This document shows positions 22,022 through 32,212 of a stretch of 64,000 nucleotides of DNA, in pieces. The position numbers and the translations under genes were made by a program. Numbering within the stretch: position 1 is the stretch's first letter; the number at the start of each line of letters is the position of its first letter. This stretch comes from Lithodes maja. Lineage: Eukaryota > Arthropoda > Malacostraca > Decapoda > Lithodidae. Below the pieces are notes generated by a model. The model worked only from the letters and a program-made list of their open reading frames with translations. It was not told the origin of the DNA and did not search any database. Location of the stretch: NCBI GenBank assembly GCA_037953745.1, contig JBAKBP010007689.1:33443-97442 (forward strand), given 5' to 3'.

Positions 22022-22090
22022 ATTAGATTAGATTAGATTAGATTAGATTAGATTAGATTAGATTAACCTAACCTAACCTAACCTAACCCT
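22022..22090. repeat. (ATTAG)n followed by telomere-type (ACCTA)n
   Basis: Eight and a half ATTAG units (22022-22065) switch directly to four ACCTA units (22066-22085) plus ACCCTA. ACCTA is the complement strand of the arthropod telomere repeat TTAGG. The two blocks face in opposite senses. An A-rich stretch follows, then the RTE 5' region. Confidence 0.9.
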
Positions 22091-22141
22091 AAAATATAAA
22101 AAAAAAAAAAAAACAAAACAAAAAAAAAAAATAACAAATAT

Positions 22142-25100
22142 ACCCCCTGGGGGTTAGGGAATAGAATATGCCCCACGTGCCTTCTGCGTGTCGTAAGAGG
22201 CGACTAAAGAGGTTGGGTCGGTGGGCTTGCGACCCCCACCCGGAAAAAATATCTAAGCAAAAAAAAACGAACGAACAGCCTCGGATGCGGACGGAACCAA
22301 CGTTGACGAACCACGACCGACTAAGGACATGCCTTCGGACATTCTGAGAATGGCTACATGGAATGTTAGTGGCATGAATGATGGCACAAAAGAGAGAGAG
22401 GTTCTGGAAGTGTTAGTGAATGCCAGGCTGGATGTATGTGGAATGACAGAGACCAAATGGAAAGGTTCAGATGTGAGAGAGTGGGAGTGTGGAATGGGTG
22501 TGTGTGCTGGAGTGAGTGAAGGAACAGCGAGAGAAGGTGCATGTTTGTTTGTAAGTAGCAAATGGAAGGAATGTGTAAGAGAGTATGGGTCTGTGGGTTC
22601 AAGGATTGTGTGGGTGAGAATGAAAGTAGGAATACAAACGTGGGTGATTGTATGCCTGTATGCCCCGACAGAGGATATACTTGAAAGAAAGAAAGAGGAG
22701 TTCTGGATGAATGTGGAGGCGTGCCTGGAGAAGTTTGACAAGAACGAAAGAATATTTCTGATTGGGGATATGAATGGTAAGGTGGGTGATAGGAAAGTTG
22801 AGGGAGTGGTGGGAGGGTGGGGGGTACCATCAGAGGTGAATGGGAATGGTAGTGCACTTGTGGACGTATGTGTGGGGAGGAGGCTGTGGATAGCCAACAC
22901 CTTCTTCCGACACAGAATGATCCACAGGTACACGTGGAAACGGATGTTGACGATGAAGGATAAGACAGTGGTGGAACGAAAGTCATTGATTGATTATGTA
23001 TGTGTGGATGAACGAATGAAGAAATCTGTGATGGATGCTAGGGTGTATAGGGGTATTGGAGGGGGTCTGTCTGATCATTATGTAGTGGTAGCTAAGGTTA
23101 GGATACAAAAGAAGTGGGTGAGGAGAGCGGGAGGGAGGCGAGAGGAGGGTGGAATGGTGAGGAGGGTGGAGAGGTTGCAGGAGGAGGAAGTCAGGGAGGA
23201 GTACAGGAGAGCAGTGGAAAGACGACTAGGTGGGTTCGACCTGGAAGTTATGGAGGAAGTGGAGGAGATGAGCAAGGTGTTTAAGGATGAGATATGTGCA
23301 GCATGTGAGGAGGTGTGTGGAGTGAGGAGAAGAGGGAAGGGAGTGAAAGGTACAGCATGGTGGACAGAAGAGGTAAGAATAGCTGTGGAAGAAAAGAAGA
23401 AAGCATATAGAGAGTGGTTGGGTAGTAGAGGGAATGAAGATTCTGAGAGACAGAAACGAGCGAGGTACGTGGAGAGTAAGAGGGTGGTGAAGAGAGTAGT
23501 GAAGGAAAGTAAGAGAAGAGTAGATGAGGAATTTGGAAGGAATCTGAGTGTAAAATGGAGGGAGAGTAAGAAACTGTTCTGGAAAGAAGTCAAGAAAGTT
23601 AGGGAAGGTAGCAAGGGAAACAGTAAGGGTGTGAAAGATAAGAATGGGAGAATGCTAGCCGAGAAGCAAGAGAGGGTCGAAAGATGGAGGGAGTACTTCA
23701 GTGAGTTGCTAAATGAAAGGAATGAAGAGCCAGCAAACATAGCTGGATATGGTATGGGAGGGAGAAGAAGAGAAGTAGTGGAGGAGGAGGTGGGGATCAG
23801 GAGGTCAGAAGTGTGGGAAGCCATGAAAAGAGTGAAGTTGGGGAAAGCACCAGGAACAGATGGAGTGTGTGGGGAAATGTTGAGGTATGGTGGTGAGATA
23901 GTGATAGAATGGGTATGGAAAATGTGCAAACTAGCATGGGAGAAGGGGAGTGCACCCGATGACTGGAAGACTGGCATAATAGTCCCCCTATATAAGGGCA
24001 AAGGGGAAAGAGGAGTGTGTGGTAACCACCGAGGAATATGTCTTCTAAGCGTAGTAGGGAAGGTATACAGTAGGGTAGTGATTGAGAGAGTGAGAGTGAG
24101 AACGGAGAAATGGATAGGCGACGAGCAGGGAGGCTTTAGGAAGGGAAGAGGATGTGTAGATCAGATTTTTACCCTGAATTGTGTTGTGGAGAAGTATCTG
24201 GAGAAGAAACAAAAGGTGTATGTTGCCTTTATGGACTTGGAGAAGGCCTATGACAGAGTGGATAGAGAAGGTTTGTGGAAAGTACTTAGAATATACGGAG
24301 TAGAGGGCAAGTTGCTGAAAGCAGTGAAGAGCATGTATGAGGGTGCAAAGGCGGCAGTACGTGTGGAGAGTGAGCAGAGCGAGTTCTTTGACCTGAATGT
24401 TGGTTTGAAACAGGGGTGTGTGATGTCCCCGTGGCTGTTTACTGTATATATGGATGGAGTTATGAAAGAAATACTATCAAGAGTAGTGGATGTTGGTGTA
24501 TCGCTGAAAAGGGAGGGAATTGAGTGGAAGCTACCTATACTGCTGTTTGCAGATGATACAGTTCTGATGAGTGATAATGAATGGGAGTTGCAGGGTCTGG
24601 TAAATGAGTTTGGAACAGTGTGCGAAAAACGGAATTTGAAGGTAAATACGGGGAAGAGCAAGGTTATGGTCTTCGAAAGGGGTGAAGTCACAGAGTGTGA
24701 GGTGAAGCTGAACGGTCAGGCTATGGAGATCGTCAACTCTTTTAAGTATCTGGGCAGTGTGTTGAGTAAAGATGGGACTATGGATGAAGAGGTGCGGGAG
24801 AGGGTACAACAGGGGAAGAGGGTTGTAGGAACGCTAAAAGCAGTAACAAGAAATAGGGTGGTCAGTATGGAAGTGAAGAAGTCCTTGCATGACAGTGTGG
24901 TAATCCCGACACTGACTTACGGAAGCGAAGCATGGACGTTGGTTGAGAGACTCAGACCAAGAGTGAGAGCAGTGGAAATGAATTACTTAAGGAGTGCGTG
25001 CGGAATTACATGGAGGGATAGACAGACTAATGAGGAAGTAAGAAGGAGGTGTGGTGTGGAGGTAGATGTCCTGGAAAGTGTGAAAAGGAACAACTTGAGA

Positions 25101-25353
25101 TGGTTCGGCCATATGGAACGTATGGAAAGCGAGAGAATGACTAAGAGGGTGTACGAGAGCGAGGTGGAGGGACAGAGGGGGAGAGGTAGACCGAATATGA
25201 GGTGGAAGGATGGAGTGAGGAACTACATGAATGAAGGCGGTGCTGGTTGGGGGGAGGGGCGTCGACTGACTGGGGACAGAGGTGCATGGGGGCGGTTCGT
25301 TCGTGGCCACCCCTTCGGGGATCACGGCGTCAGGCAATAGATAGATAGATAGA
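22142..25353 (+). mobile_element. Complete RTE-type non-LTR retrotransposon
   Basis: A near-complete element: a 5' untranslated region of about 190 bp (CCCCCTGGGGG hairpin, then GTGTCGTAAGAGGCGACTAA, itself able to form a GTCG/CGAC stem), one long ORF (22329-25340), the 3' hairpin CACCCCTTCGGGGATC and an (ATAG)n tail ending at 25353. The sharp 5' limit is uncertain because no clear target duplication was found. Shorter copies of the family lie at 1-579, 4786-4974, 5637-7269 and 25622-25671, showing sustained activity in this intron. Confidence 0.85.
22329..25340 (+). CDS. RTE endonuclease-reverse transcriptase, intact 1003 aa
   Basis: A single uninterrupted polyprotein. An apurinic-type endonuclease occupies about residues 5-255 (RMATWNVSGMND, TETKWKG, IFLIGDMNGKVGD, SLIDYVCVDE, GLSDHYVVVAKVR). 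A basic coiled linker follows at about 260-450. The RT spans about 470-780 with KAPGTDGVCGEML, NHRGICLLSVVGKVYSR, FMDLEKAYDRVDREG (about 635), GLKQGCVMSPWLFTVY (about 690) and the catalytic LLFADDTVLMS (FADD about 740). The C-terminus has RWFGHMERM and a basic GQRGRGRPNMRWKD end. All catalytic motifs are present. The single-ORF layout, length and short tandem-repeat tail fit the RTE clade. It acts by nicking target DNA and priming reverse transcription of its own RNA. This copy could be active or very recently so. Confidence 0.9.
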   Translation: MPSDILRMATWNVSGMNDGTKEREVLEVLVNARLDVCGMTETKWKGSDVREWECGMGVCAGVSEGTAREGACLFVSSKWKECVREYGSVGSRIVWVRMKVGIQTWVIVCLYAPTEDILERKKEEFWMNVEACLEKFDKNERIFLIGDMNGKVGDRKVEGVVGGWGVPSEVNGNGSALVDVCVGRRLWIANTFFRHRMIHRYTWKRMLTMKDKTVVERKSLIDYVCVDERMKKSVMDARVYRGIGGGLSDHYVVVAKVRIQKKWVRRAGGRREEGGMVRRVERLQEEEVREEYRRAVERRLGGFDLEVMEEVEEMSKVFKDEICAACEEVCGVRRRGKGVKGTAWWTEEVRIAVEEKKKAYREWLGSRGNEDSERQKRARYVESKRVVKRVVKESKRRVDEEFGRNLSVKWRESKKLFWKEVKKVREGSKGNSKGVKDKNGRMLAEKQERVERWREYFSELLNERNEEPANIAGYGMGGRRREVVEEEVGIRRSEVWEAMKRVKLGKAPGTDGVCGEMLRYGGEIVIEWVWKMCKLAWEKGSAPDDWKTGIIVPLYKGKGERGVCGNHRGICLLSVVGKVYSRVVIERVRVRTEKWIGDEQGGFRKGRGCVDQIFTLNCVVEKYLEKKQKVYVAFMDLEKAYDRVDREGLWKVLRIYGVEGKLLKAVKSMYEGAKAAVRVESEQSEFFDLNVGLKQGCVMSPWLFTVYMDGVMKEILSRVVDVGVSLKREGIEWKLPILLFADDTVLMSDNEWELQGLVNEFGTVCEKRNLKVNTGKSKVMVFERGEVTECEVKLNGQAMEIVNSFKYLGSVLSKDGTMDEEVRERVQQGKRVVGTLKAVTRNRVVSMEVKKSLHDSVVIPTLTYGSEAWTLVERLRPRVRAVEMNYLRSACGITWRDRQTNEEVRRRCGVEVDVLESVKRNNLRWFGHMERMESERMTKRVYESEVEGQRGRGRPNMRWKDGVRNYMNEGGAGWGEGRRLTGDRGAWGRFVRGHPFGDHGVRQ

Positions 25354-25374
25354 AAAATACTAAATACACTAAAT

Positions 25375-25441
25375 TCGAGTGGGATTGAACACTGGTTTTC
25401 CCAGTGGAAGGCGGGAGGTATACCGATTGAGCTATGGGGCG
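25375..25441 (-). pseudogene. tRNA-like sequence (Gly-type anticodon loop), degenerate
   Basis: The minus strand reads CGCCCCATAGCTCAATCGGT, a CTTCCAC loop and GTGTTCAATCCCACTCG, resembling a tRNA with a TCC anticodon and a near-consensus B box. The D stem and T stem do not pair fully and the anticodon stem has an extra base. It is a tRNA pseudogene or SINE head rather than a working gene. Confidence 0.45.
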
Positions 25442-25478
25442 ATCTGGTAGTAACGGTTTGAAGGCGATATTTAAACGC

Positions 25479-25540
25479 GGGGCGGGCCAAAGGAGGTGAG
25501 GGGCGGGGCCAAGGGAGGTGAGGGGCGGGGCCAAGGGGCC
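25479..25540. repeat. GC-rich minisatellite, ~22-bp unit, ~3 copies
   Basis: Repeats of GGGGCGGGGCCAAGGGAGGT with small changes. The motif includes GC-box-like GGGCGGGG sites, but no transcript start evidence is visible. Confidence 0.75.
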
Positions 25541-25621
25541 TAGATTCTCACGCATGCCGTCTTATTTTATGGACTATTATAATATTCTACTCTACGTGAG
25601 GTTTAAGCGCTATATACATTT

Positions 25622-25671
25622 GGCCACCCCTTCGGGGATCACGGCGTCAGGCAATAGATAGATAGATAGAT
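25622..25671 (+). mobile_element. Ultra-short RTE 3'-end insertion (~50 bp)
   Basis: Only the last RTE bases are present: GGCCACCCCTTCGGGGATCA through the (ATAG)n tail. It is bounded by a short duplication ATACATTTG (about 25613-25621 and 25670-25678). It sits exactly inside the target duplication of LINE-J copy 2, so it arrived after that insertion. Confidence 0.75.
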
Positions 25672-25676
25672 ACATT

Positions 25677-26558
25677 TGTTGTTGTTGTTGTTGTTCCCTA
25701 AGCTGCCTGGCCGAACATCCCCGAGTCCCTAAGAAAGGCCATGGCCACGATCGGGCTTTCCCACAGAGCTCTCATTGAGTGTAGATTGTGTTGTTGGCGT
25801 AAGTGGTTGTGTGAAATGCAGTCTTCTATGATGTGTTTAATGGTATGGGGTGCTGTGTTACATCCCGGGCAGGCGTCGACAACGGAGTCATCCAGTCTCT
25901 TCTGATAGCTCAGGAGAGCTGGATGGTGTCCGCATCTCAGCCTGGCCAGGTGGACTCTGTCCTCGCGAGGAAGGGAGGATTCGGAAGGATGGATTTCGGG
26001 AGGTCGTGCATGCAGCTGCGTGTTGTCTGTGAGTGAGTGGATGGATCGGTGAGAGATATGAGTATGGATGTGCTTCCGGAAGTTGGTTCGGGGTGGGCAG
26101 GGAGGGAGAGAGGACAATAATTGTGTGCGATACCGTGTGCTGGGTGTTGTTTTGATATTTCTTGGTGTCTGTGGGTGTGTTGCCATGTAGTTTAGTGGGT
26201 GGTCTTGGTTCGTGGAGGCTGCTGCCAGGAATTGAGTGCCTCTCATGTCCAGATGGTCTTTGACTTTGAGGATTTTGGTTTCTTGATGTAGGTGATCTGT
26301 GGGTGCAGTAGCTGTGCAGCCTGTAATGATCTTCAGGGCTTTGTTTTGAATAGTCTGTAAGGTCTTATGATGTGTTTCAGCTAGGTTAGAAGCCCAGGCT
26401 GGGCTTGCATATTCCATCACTGATCTTATGTATTGTTTATATACTGTGGTGGTAGTTTCTTTGTTGTGTCCAAATTTTGTGTGAGCAAGTGACCTGAGGG
26501 CGTTAAGTCTGGGTGTCAGTTTCTTTTTAATGTTTGTGGTGTGCTGTTTGAATGTCAT
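25677..26558 (-). pseudogene. LINE-J copy 2, 3' half
   Basis: Nearly identical to 695-1567: (AAC)n tail on the left, then a 286-codon frame (26558-25698) from MTFKQHTTNIKK to SGMFGQAA with the CPGCNTAPHTIKHIIEDC module. It breaks at 26558, where LINE-B inserted, and continues at 39468. Outer flanks carry GCTATATACA at 25609-25618 and 39740-39749, consistent with this copy's own target duplication once LINE-B is set aside. Confidence 0.85.
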
Positions 26559-26648
26559 GTTGTTGTTGATGATGCTTTTATTTTATACTAGCCCACTGGG
26601 CCTAGGCCCTCTCAAGGCTAGTGGTGGAGGAGGTGGTACAGAGTTTAA

Positions 26649-27127
26649 CCCTCCGACCCCGGCTATATATTATATATATATTCCTCGAAATCCGGGTGTT
26701 TTGGCCGAAAAACGTCTAGGCTAGGCTACCGTATATTCGTTAATCAGACTGCTTCCCGCATTCCCGCGCATCCCCAAGCGTAGCTGTGTTATTTACCTGT
26801 AAAATGGCCTTAAGTAGAGCTCTCTAAGTCAACTGGGTGAGCTGTGATGATGATTTCATTGGAGATAACTTTATGGCCAAACCAGCCACTTTACACCACT
26901 TTTCGATACTGAACAACAACATACAGGCACACACGAACAAGCGACGCTCTCCTTCTTGTGGCCGGAGATGCGGAGCGTCGGTCCAGCCGGCTGTTGTTTA
27001 CATGCGTCGGACCGACGCCTCGCACACGAAGCTCACAGGCTTTCAAGCAATGGTACAATGTAGTACCACCCGGGTTCCTGGGGCCAAAAAAAAATGGTAC
27101 ACGTGTGTACCAACCGGGTTTGAAGGG
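26649..27127 (-). mobile_element. piggyBac-type MITE, copy B (479 bp)
   Basis: TTAA at 26645-26648 and 27128-27131. Opposite in orientation to copy A. One end begins CCCTCCGACCCCGG; the other, on the reverse strand, CCCTTCAAACCCGG. Unlike A and C, the latter end carries a palindrome GGTACACACGTGTACC and a T run. The interior, including the MSCDDDFIGDNFMAKPATL frame (from 26837), matches the other copies. It lies in the LINE-B 3' UTR. Confidence 0.88.
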
Positions 27128-27151
27128 TTAAAGTCACGTATATGTCAGCAG

Positions 27152-29836
27152 TTATATGTCATTGTATAAATTTATCGCTCTCAGGAAGTGACGAATAGGG
27201 GTGAAATTGAAAGAGTCTGAGTCAGAGAGGATGCCATGTAATGAGGTGTTCAGCAAGAATCTCCGTCTTTCAGATGCATAGACGGGACAAATACAAAGAA
27301 AGTGAAAAACAGTCAATGATGTATGGCAATGTTGGCATTCAGGTGGTGGACCACGAGGGGTGGACATTAGGTAACCATGTGTGAGGCGCGTGTGGCCTAA
27401 ACGTAATCTAGTTAATAGGGTTTGGTCTGCACGTGAACCATTAATTGAAGAGGGCCACAAGTGTATGTCATCCTTAATGGAGCGAAGGTGGCCAGTTAAT
27501 GGTTGCGCTCTCCACTCGACTCGCCAAGCGTCATAAACATGGCGACGGAGGACAGGGAGCAGATCCTCCGAACGCAGCAAAGTAGTAGAGGGTGTACCAT
27601 GACACGCTTGCTTAGCGAGGAAGTCTGCACGCTCATTCCCGGGAATTCCTACATGCGCGGGGATCCAGCACAGTGTGATGGAACGATTAGCGCACTGTAA
27701 TTTGTGTATTGTGTGGATGATAGTCTTGACCAATGGGTCCTTGGGGGCAAATACACATAAGGCTTGCAGTGCACTCTTTGAGTCACTACAGATAACGACC
27801 CGTGGAGAGTTCCTCGACAATGAAGAGATGGTGCTTAAAGCACCTTGAATAGCCCATAATTCAGCAGTGAAAACCGTGGAGTGATGGTGTAAGGTACTTT
27901 GAGACAAGCCATGGTCTGAGACTGCAGCGCAACCCACGGCATCCGCAGTTTTCGAGCCATCGGTGTAAATGAAAACAGCCGGGATGTGATCATCAAGATG
28001 TTGTAAAGCGAGATGTCGACGTTGAGATGGGGCTTGGGCATCAAGTTGATCCGCTAAGTGAAAACAAACTGTAGGGTGTTTTAGGGTCCACGGAGTGATG
28101 TGACTAGGAGGGGGAGTTATGGGAGGAACGGTGATACTGTAAGTGGAGAGCAATTGGCGAGACAATATTGGGTATGGCACTGGAATAGTTGAATGATAGT
28201 TATCTGTGGAATGGAATAGTTCTAGTAGAGTTGGGTCATGACGGAGGCGAACAGCCGTATGCATGAGGACTAATCGACGGTGGTAGGCTAGAGGTAAGGT
28301 CCCAGCCTCACATAGGATATTGGAGACACGAGAGGAACGGAATACCCCCGAGCTAATGCGGATGCCCAAATGGTGTACGCTGTCGAGGGTTCCTAATGTG
28401 GAAGCAGAGGCCGTGCCATAGACAGGGCTACCATAATCTAGGGCTGAGAGGATGGTAGCTCTGTAGAACAGTAAAAGCGTAGCGCGATCTGCGCCCCAAT
28501 GGACTCGTGCGACTGTTTTCAGAACATTCATTCTCTGGAGGCAACGTGCCTTTAAGCAGGCAATGTGACTCTTCCAATTGAGGTGAGTATCAAAGATTAA
28601 ACCAAGGAACCTGGTATGTGGAAGGATCTGAATATTAGAATGTCCCATGGTGAGAGTAATGGACTGTTTACGTAAATGTCGAACATTTCTATAGAATACA
28701 ACGGCGTTAGTCTTTTCAGCAGAAAATTGAAAACCAGCAGTGGATGCCCAAGAGTGGATGGATTTTAGAGCAATGTTGAGACGCCGTTGTATGTGAGTCA
28801 GACTGGGAGAAGTATAATATATTGCGAAGTCGTCCACATACAAGCCATACGATATTTCAGGTGGGAGGCTGCGTATGACACTATTGATCGCCATAATAAA
28901 GAGTAAGCTGCTAAGGGCACATCCTTGTGGTATTCCATTAATTTGTGACATAATGTCCGATAGGAGACCATTATTTTTGACCTGGAATGTACAGTTAGAG
29001 AGAAAATTTTGTAAAAAGCAGGGAAGAGGACCCCGCATGCCAGAATCGTGTAAAATTTTTAAAATCCTGTGTCTCCATGTTGTGTCATAAGCCTTAGCAA
29101 TGTCAAAAAATATTGCCACTGTGGGTTGGTTCTTGGAGAACCCATCACGTATTTGGTGTTCAAGGCGAATAAGTGAGTGCAGTGTAGAACGGCCAGGGCG
29201 GGAACCATTCTGATATGGGGATAGGAGGGCATGTGACTCAGCGTAATGTAAAAGTCGAGGATTGATAATTTTTTCCATTAATTTGCAGAGGCATGAGGTA
29301 AGCACAATCGGTCTGTAATTTGTGGGAAGACTATGATCTTTTCCAGGCTTCGGTACGGGTATAGTGTAAGCATGCCGCCAAGACGGTGGGAAGTAGTTAC
29401 TTATCCAAAACTGATTGTACAGTTGTAAAAGATGTTGTAGCGCACGTGGATGGAGGTGACGGATGAGAGCGTACGAGAATCCATCCGGGCCAGGAGTAGT
29501 GTCTGTACACAGGTCGAGCGCGTGTCGCAATTCCGGAATTGAAAAAGGGGTGTTATATTCATGTGTTTTCCCGCTATGAAAAGATAGCGGGCGAGATTCC
29601 TCCATACATTTATAACGAAGAAATTGACGAGGCAATGACTGATCTGAGCTGACGTGACAGAAATGTTTGGCATGTATGGCAGCGATGTCAAGGGGATCAT
29701 GTGTAAGCGAGTCCGAGGCAGGGTCTTGAGTGGAGAGAGTGGAGGCCGTACAGTGCGTCCGTTGATACTGCGAAACTTTTTCCATAAAGTAGAGAGAGGG
29801 GTGCGGGAATTGAAGGACGAGATATATGATCGCCAT
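27152..29836 (-). pseudogene. LINE-B ORF2: reverse transcriptase and RNase H, 894 codons open
   Basis: The largest intact piece of LINE-B ORF2. The RT has PGPDGFSYALIRHLHP, NYRPIVLTSCLCKLMEKIIN, FFDIAKAYDTTWRHRIL, GIPQGCALSSLLFIMAIN and the active site YGLYVDDFAIYY (YVDD). The thumb follows with ARVHWGADRATLLLFYRATI. RNase H shows the catalytic pattern FIYTDGSKTADAVG, TAELWAIQGAL, ICSDSKSALQAL and HVGIPGNERADFLAKQA. The C-terminus has a Cys/His knuckle (CQHCHTSLTVFHFLCICP). The domain is intact, but a frameshift near 29760 separates it from the endonuclease, so the full protein is not made. Confidence 0.88.
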
Positions 29837-30954
29837 GAAAGTATCTTGTTGTCAAGGATACTGCGTTTGACAACTGCACAGATCTTGTTATAGAACGTTT
29901 TAAGGGCAATTTTTTCAATAGTGATGGTTATAAGGTCAAAGTAACGATTAGTGGAAAAAAGCCGGGGGGAAACAGTCTTTAAACGCCGCTGCCTAACACT
30001 CAGACGCTTAAGAAGGCGTTCCACACGATGCTTGAATTTTATCATTTGGGCTAGAGTGGGCGTCCACCAAGGGACCTGGCGAGGGTGCGTCAGCGAGGAG
30101 GTAAGCGGGATATGAGTGCGAGCAATGGAGTTCAGGAAGGACGAAAAATAATCAAAATTGTTTGCAGGGGAAGAGGTAGGGGAGAAGTCCGAAACGTCTG
30201 CAGAGGAGTGCGTATAAGACGTCCAATCGGCTTTAGAGAGATTATAACTCGATATTTGAGGGGAGGATGCAGGGCACAAATACTTAAGAGTATAGGGTAG
30301 TGGTCGCTGGAGAAGCGATCCTGTAAAACTGACCAGTCAAATAGGGGAGCTGCGTCATCCGAGGCAAAGGAAAGATCAACAGCGGAAAATGTACAGTGGG
30401 TAGCAGATCTGTAGGTGGGGGTGTCAAAGTTGAGACAACAAAGAGTAGAATGAAGGAGATATTTTTCAATTTTATCGCCTGGGATGTCTGTTTGGGTTGC
30501 CCCAAAGGGGAGAGTGTGCGTTAAAGTCGCCCAGAATAAGGTACGGTGGGGTCAGTTGTTGTACTAGTTGATGAAGGTCTGAAGTATTGTAATGACAGGA
30601 GGGTTGATTGTAGGAGGAGCAAACAGTCAAGGAAGGAAGGTTTGGTAATGAAATGGAGACGGCAGTTGTTTGAAAAGGGTTGGGGTCAAGGGTGACAGGA
30701 ACAAATACGCACTTATAGTGCACAAGGACGGCCGTTCGGAGATGTGAAGGGGTTATAGGGGAGCTAGCAGCAACAGTATAATGCCTGGGGGGGACAACAA
30801 AATTGCCTACATGTTGGAGGCAAATGCATAATGGTGAATATAATTTAAGTAATCGTTGTAATTCTCCCATACGGAGGCGAGTTTGGTATCCGTTTATATT
30901 CCATTGCAAAATGTTATATGCCATCAAGAATAGGATTGTCAGAGTCATCGACAA
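29760..30954 (-). pseudogene. LINE-B ORF2: endonuclease and linker, frameshifted
   Basis: The minus strand starts near 30921 with MAYNILQWNINGYQTRL, continues with YLILGDFNAHSPLWGNPNRH (catalytic Asp and Asn of the apurinic-type endonuclease) and, after a frameshift near 30475, TPTYRSATHCTFSAVDLSFA and FSSDHYPILL. A second shift near 30285 leads into SPWWTPTLAQMIKFKHRVER-like linker sequence (PWWTP is typical of the post-endonuclease region). All expected motifs exist but in three frames, so the enzyme is dead in this copy. Confidence 0.82.
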
Positions 30955-32212
30955 TAGAGGTCTCTTGAAGAGAGTCTGGTAAAGGTTGTGAGTGTGGAGA
31001 GGGTTGTGTGGATGGAGGTGAAAGGGTAGATGTAAGGTCTGTAAATTTTTCAGAAATAGCTGTGAATTGTGTGACTAGTTTAAGAACAAGGGTGGGGCAG
31101 TGGAGGAGTTTTTGGCGCAGAGTGTTCATAAATAGATAGGCGGAGGTAACATCTTCAACAGGGTTAGGGGGAAGTGTACGTGTGGTGACAAATTCCTGCG
31201 TCCGAGCAAGGAGGCAGGGATCCGTGGCACAGATATGGGGTGTGATGTAATTACGGAAACAAATTGGACATCCACATTTGTCAGGTGGGATATTGGTGTG
31301 ACATATCAATACAGGAGATTGTGAGGGGCTCGGGGTATGATGAGTCTTTATCGAAGGTTTGTCAGATGATGGTGTCGTAGGGTTAGCAGGAGTTTGTGGG
31401 GGAATGTCTCTAGGTTTGGGAGCATCGGGATCTGGGCAGTGGGGAGCGGCTAACGGAACATGTCGCTCAAGGTTACAGGGAGGATCAGGCGTGGTGAGGG
31501 TGGTACGCACATTGACAGGAGGTTGGTGAACATCAAATCGGGATTGTGATAGCTCTATATTAGTCAAGTCAGAATCCAACAGGTTATTGTCCTTCAGGAA
31601 TCTCTGCATCAAGTCCTTGGGCATAGGATCAGATTCACAAATATGGGTGACACAATAACAAGGAGTCGGGTGAATTTGAGCATCTTCCGCTGGAGCTCGC
31701 TTGGAAAGAAATTTGTTTAGATGTTCGGTGAGTACTGTACGGGTAGAAGTCTTGTGCTGAAGTAGAAAGAATCGGCCGCAGTTATGGCAGCCACAGTCCG
31801 GATCGTGGATAGGCATAACCCACTTCTGTGTGGTGGAACCGAGTTTCGAGGTCCGGGATAATGACCGGATAGGACTTGCAACCTTACGTTTTTTCCGAGG
31901 CTGCGACTGGGTGGAGCGAGATTGGGGAGAAGTCTCTATATCTGGTACTGTGTTACATTTCATGAGGTTCTCTTCGGCAGTCATGTTCCAAAACTCAGTA
32001 TCATCGGTCAAGTTAGTAAATCCCTCGAACCTGTTAGAGGTGGATAGGTCCGGGGAGTTAAGGTGAACTAAACGGAAGGTATCATTGGTGGGGTAATGTT
32101 GTGGGCTAATAGGTGGTGTCGGAGGCTGCTCTGGACGCTGGTGGTCAGAGGAGTCAGCGGGTGTAGTTGATTCAAACCGTCGATATGGAGGAGATTTACC
32201 TTCCTGCCTTAA
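30914..32212 (-). pseudogene. LINE-B ORF1, C-terminal part
   Basis: This continues ORF1 past the MITE at 32213-32853 in the same frame. It is rich in Pro/Ser/Thr with a basic stretch QPRKKRKVASPIRS (nuclear-localisation-like). It has two unusual Cys/His clusters: DPDCGCHNCGRFF with later CYCVTHICESDP, and KCGCPICFRNYITPHICATD. These are not the standard gag CCHC knuckles. It ends at 30914, overlapping the first codons of ORF2 by a few bases. The role of the extra Cys clusters is unknown. Confidence 0.8.

Noticed and set aside
22142..22328. HDV-like self-cleaving ribozyme at the RTE 5' end
   Set aside because: The complementary segments are too far apart for the compact double-pseudoknot fold; could not be supported by eye.
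23078..24001. Long minus-strand frame (307 codons) opposite the RTE
   Set aside because: Shadow of the RTE coding strand, low-complexity Ser/Leu/Pro composition.
22329..25340. Host gene for a large basic protein
   Set aside because: Motifs are unequivocally endonuclease plus reverse transcriptase of a LINE, with related truncated copies nearby.
25375..25441. Functional tRNA-Gly gene on the minus strand
   Set aside because: D and T stems do not pair and the anticodon loop region has an extra base.
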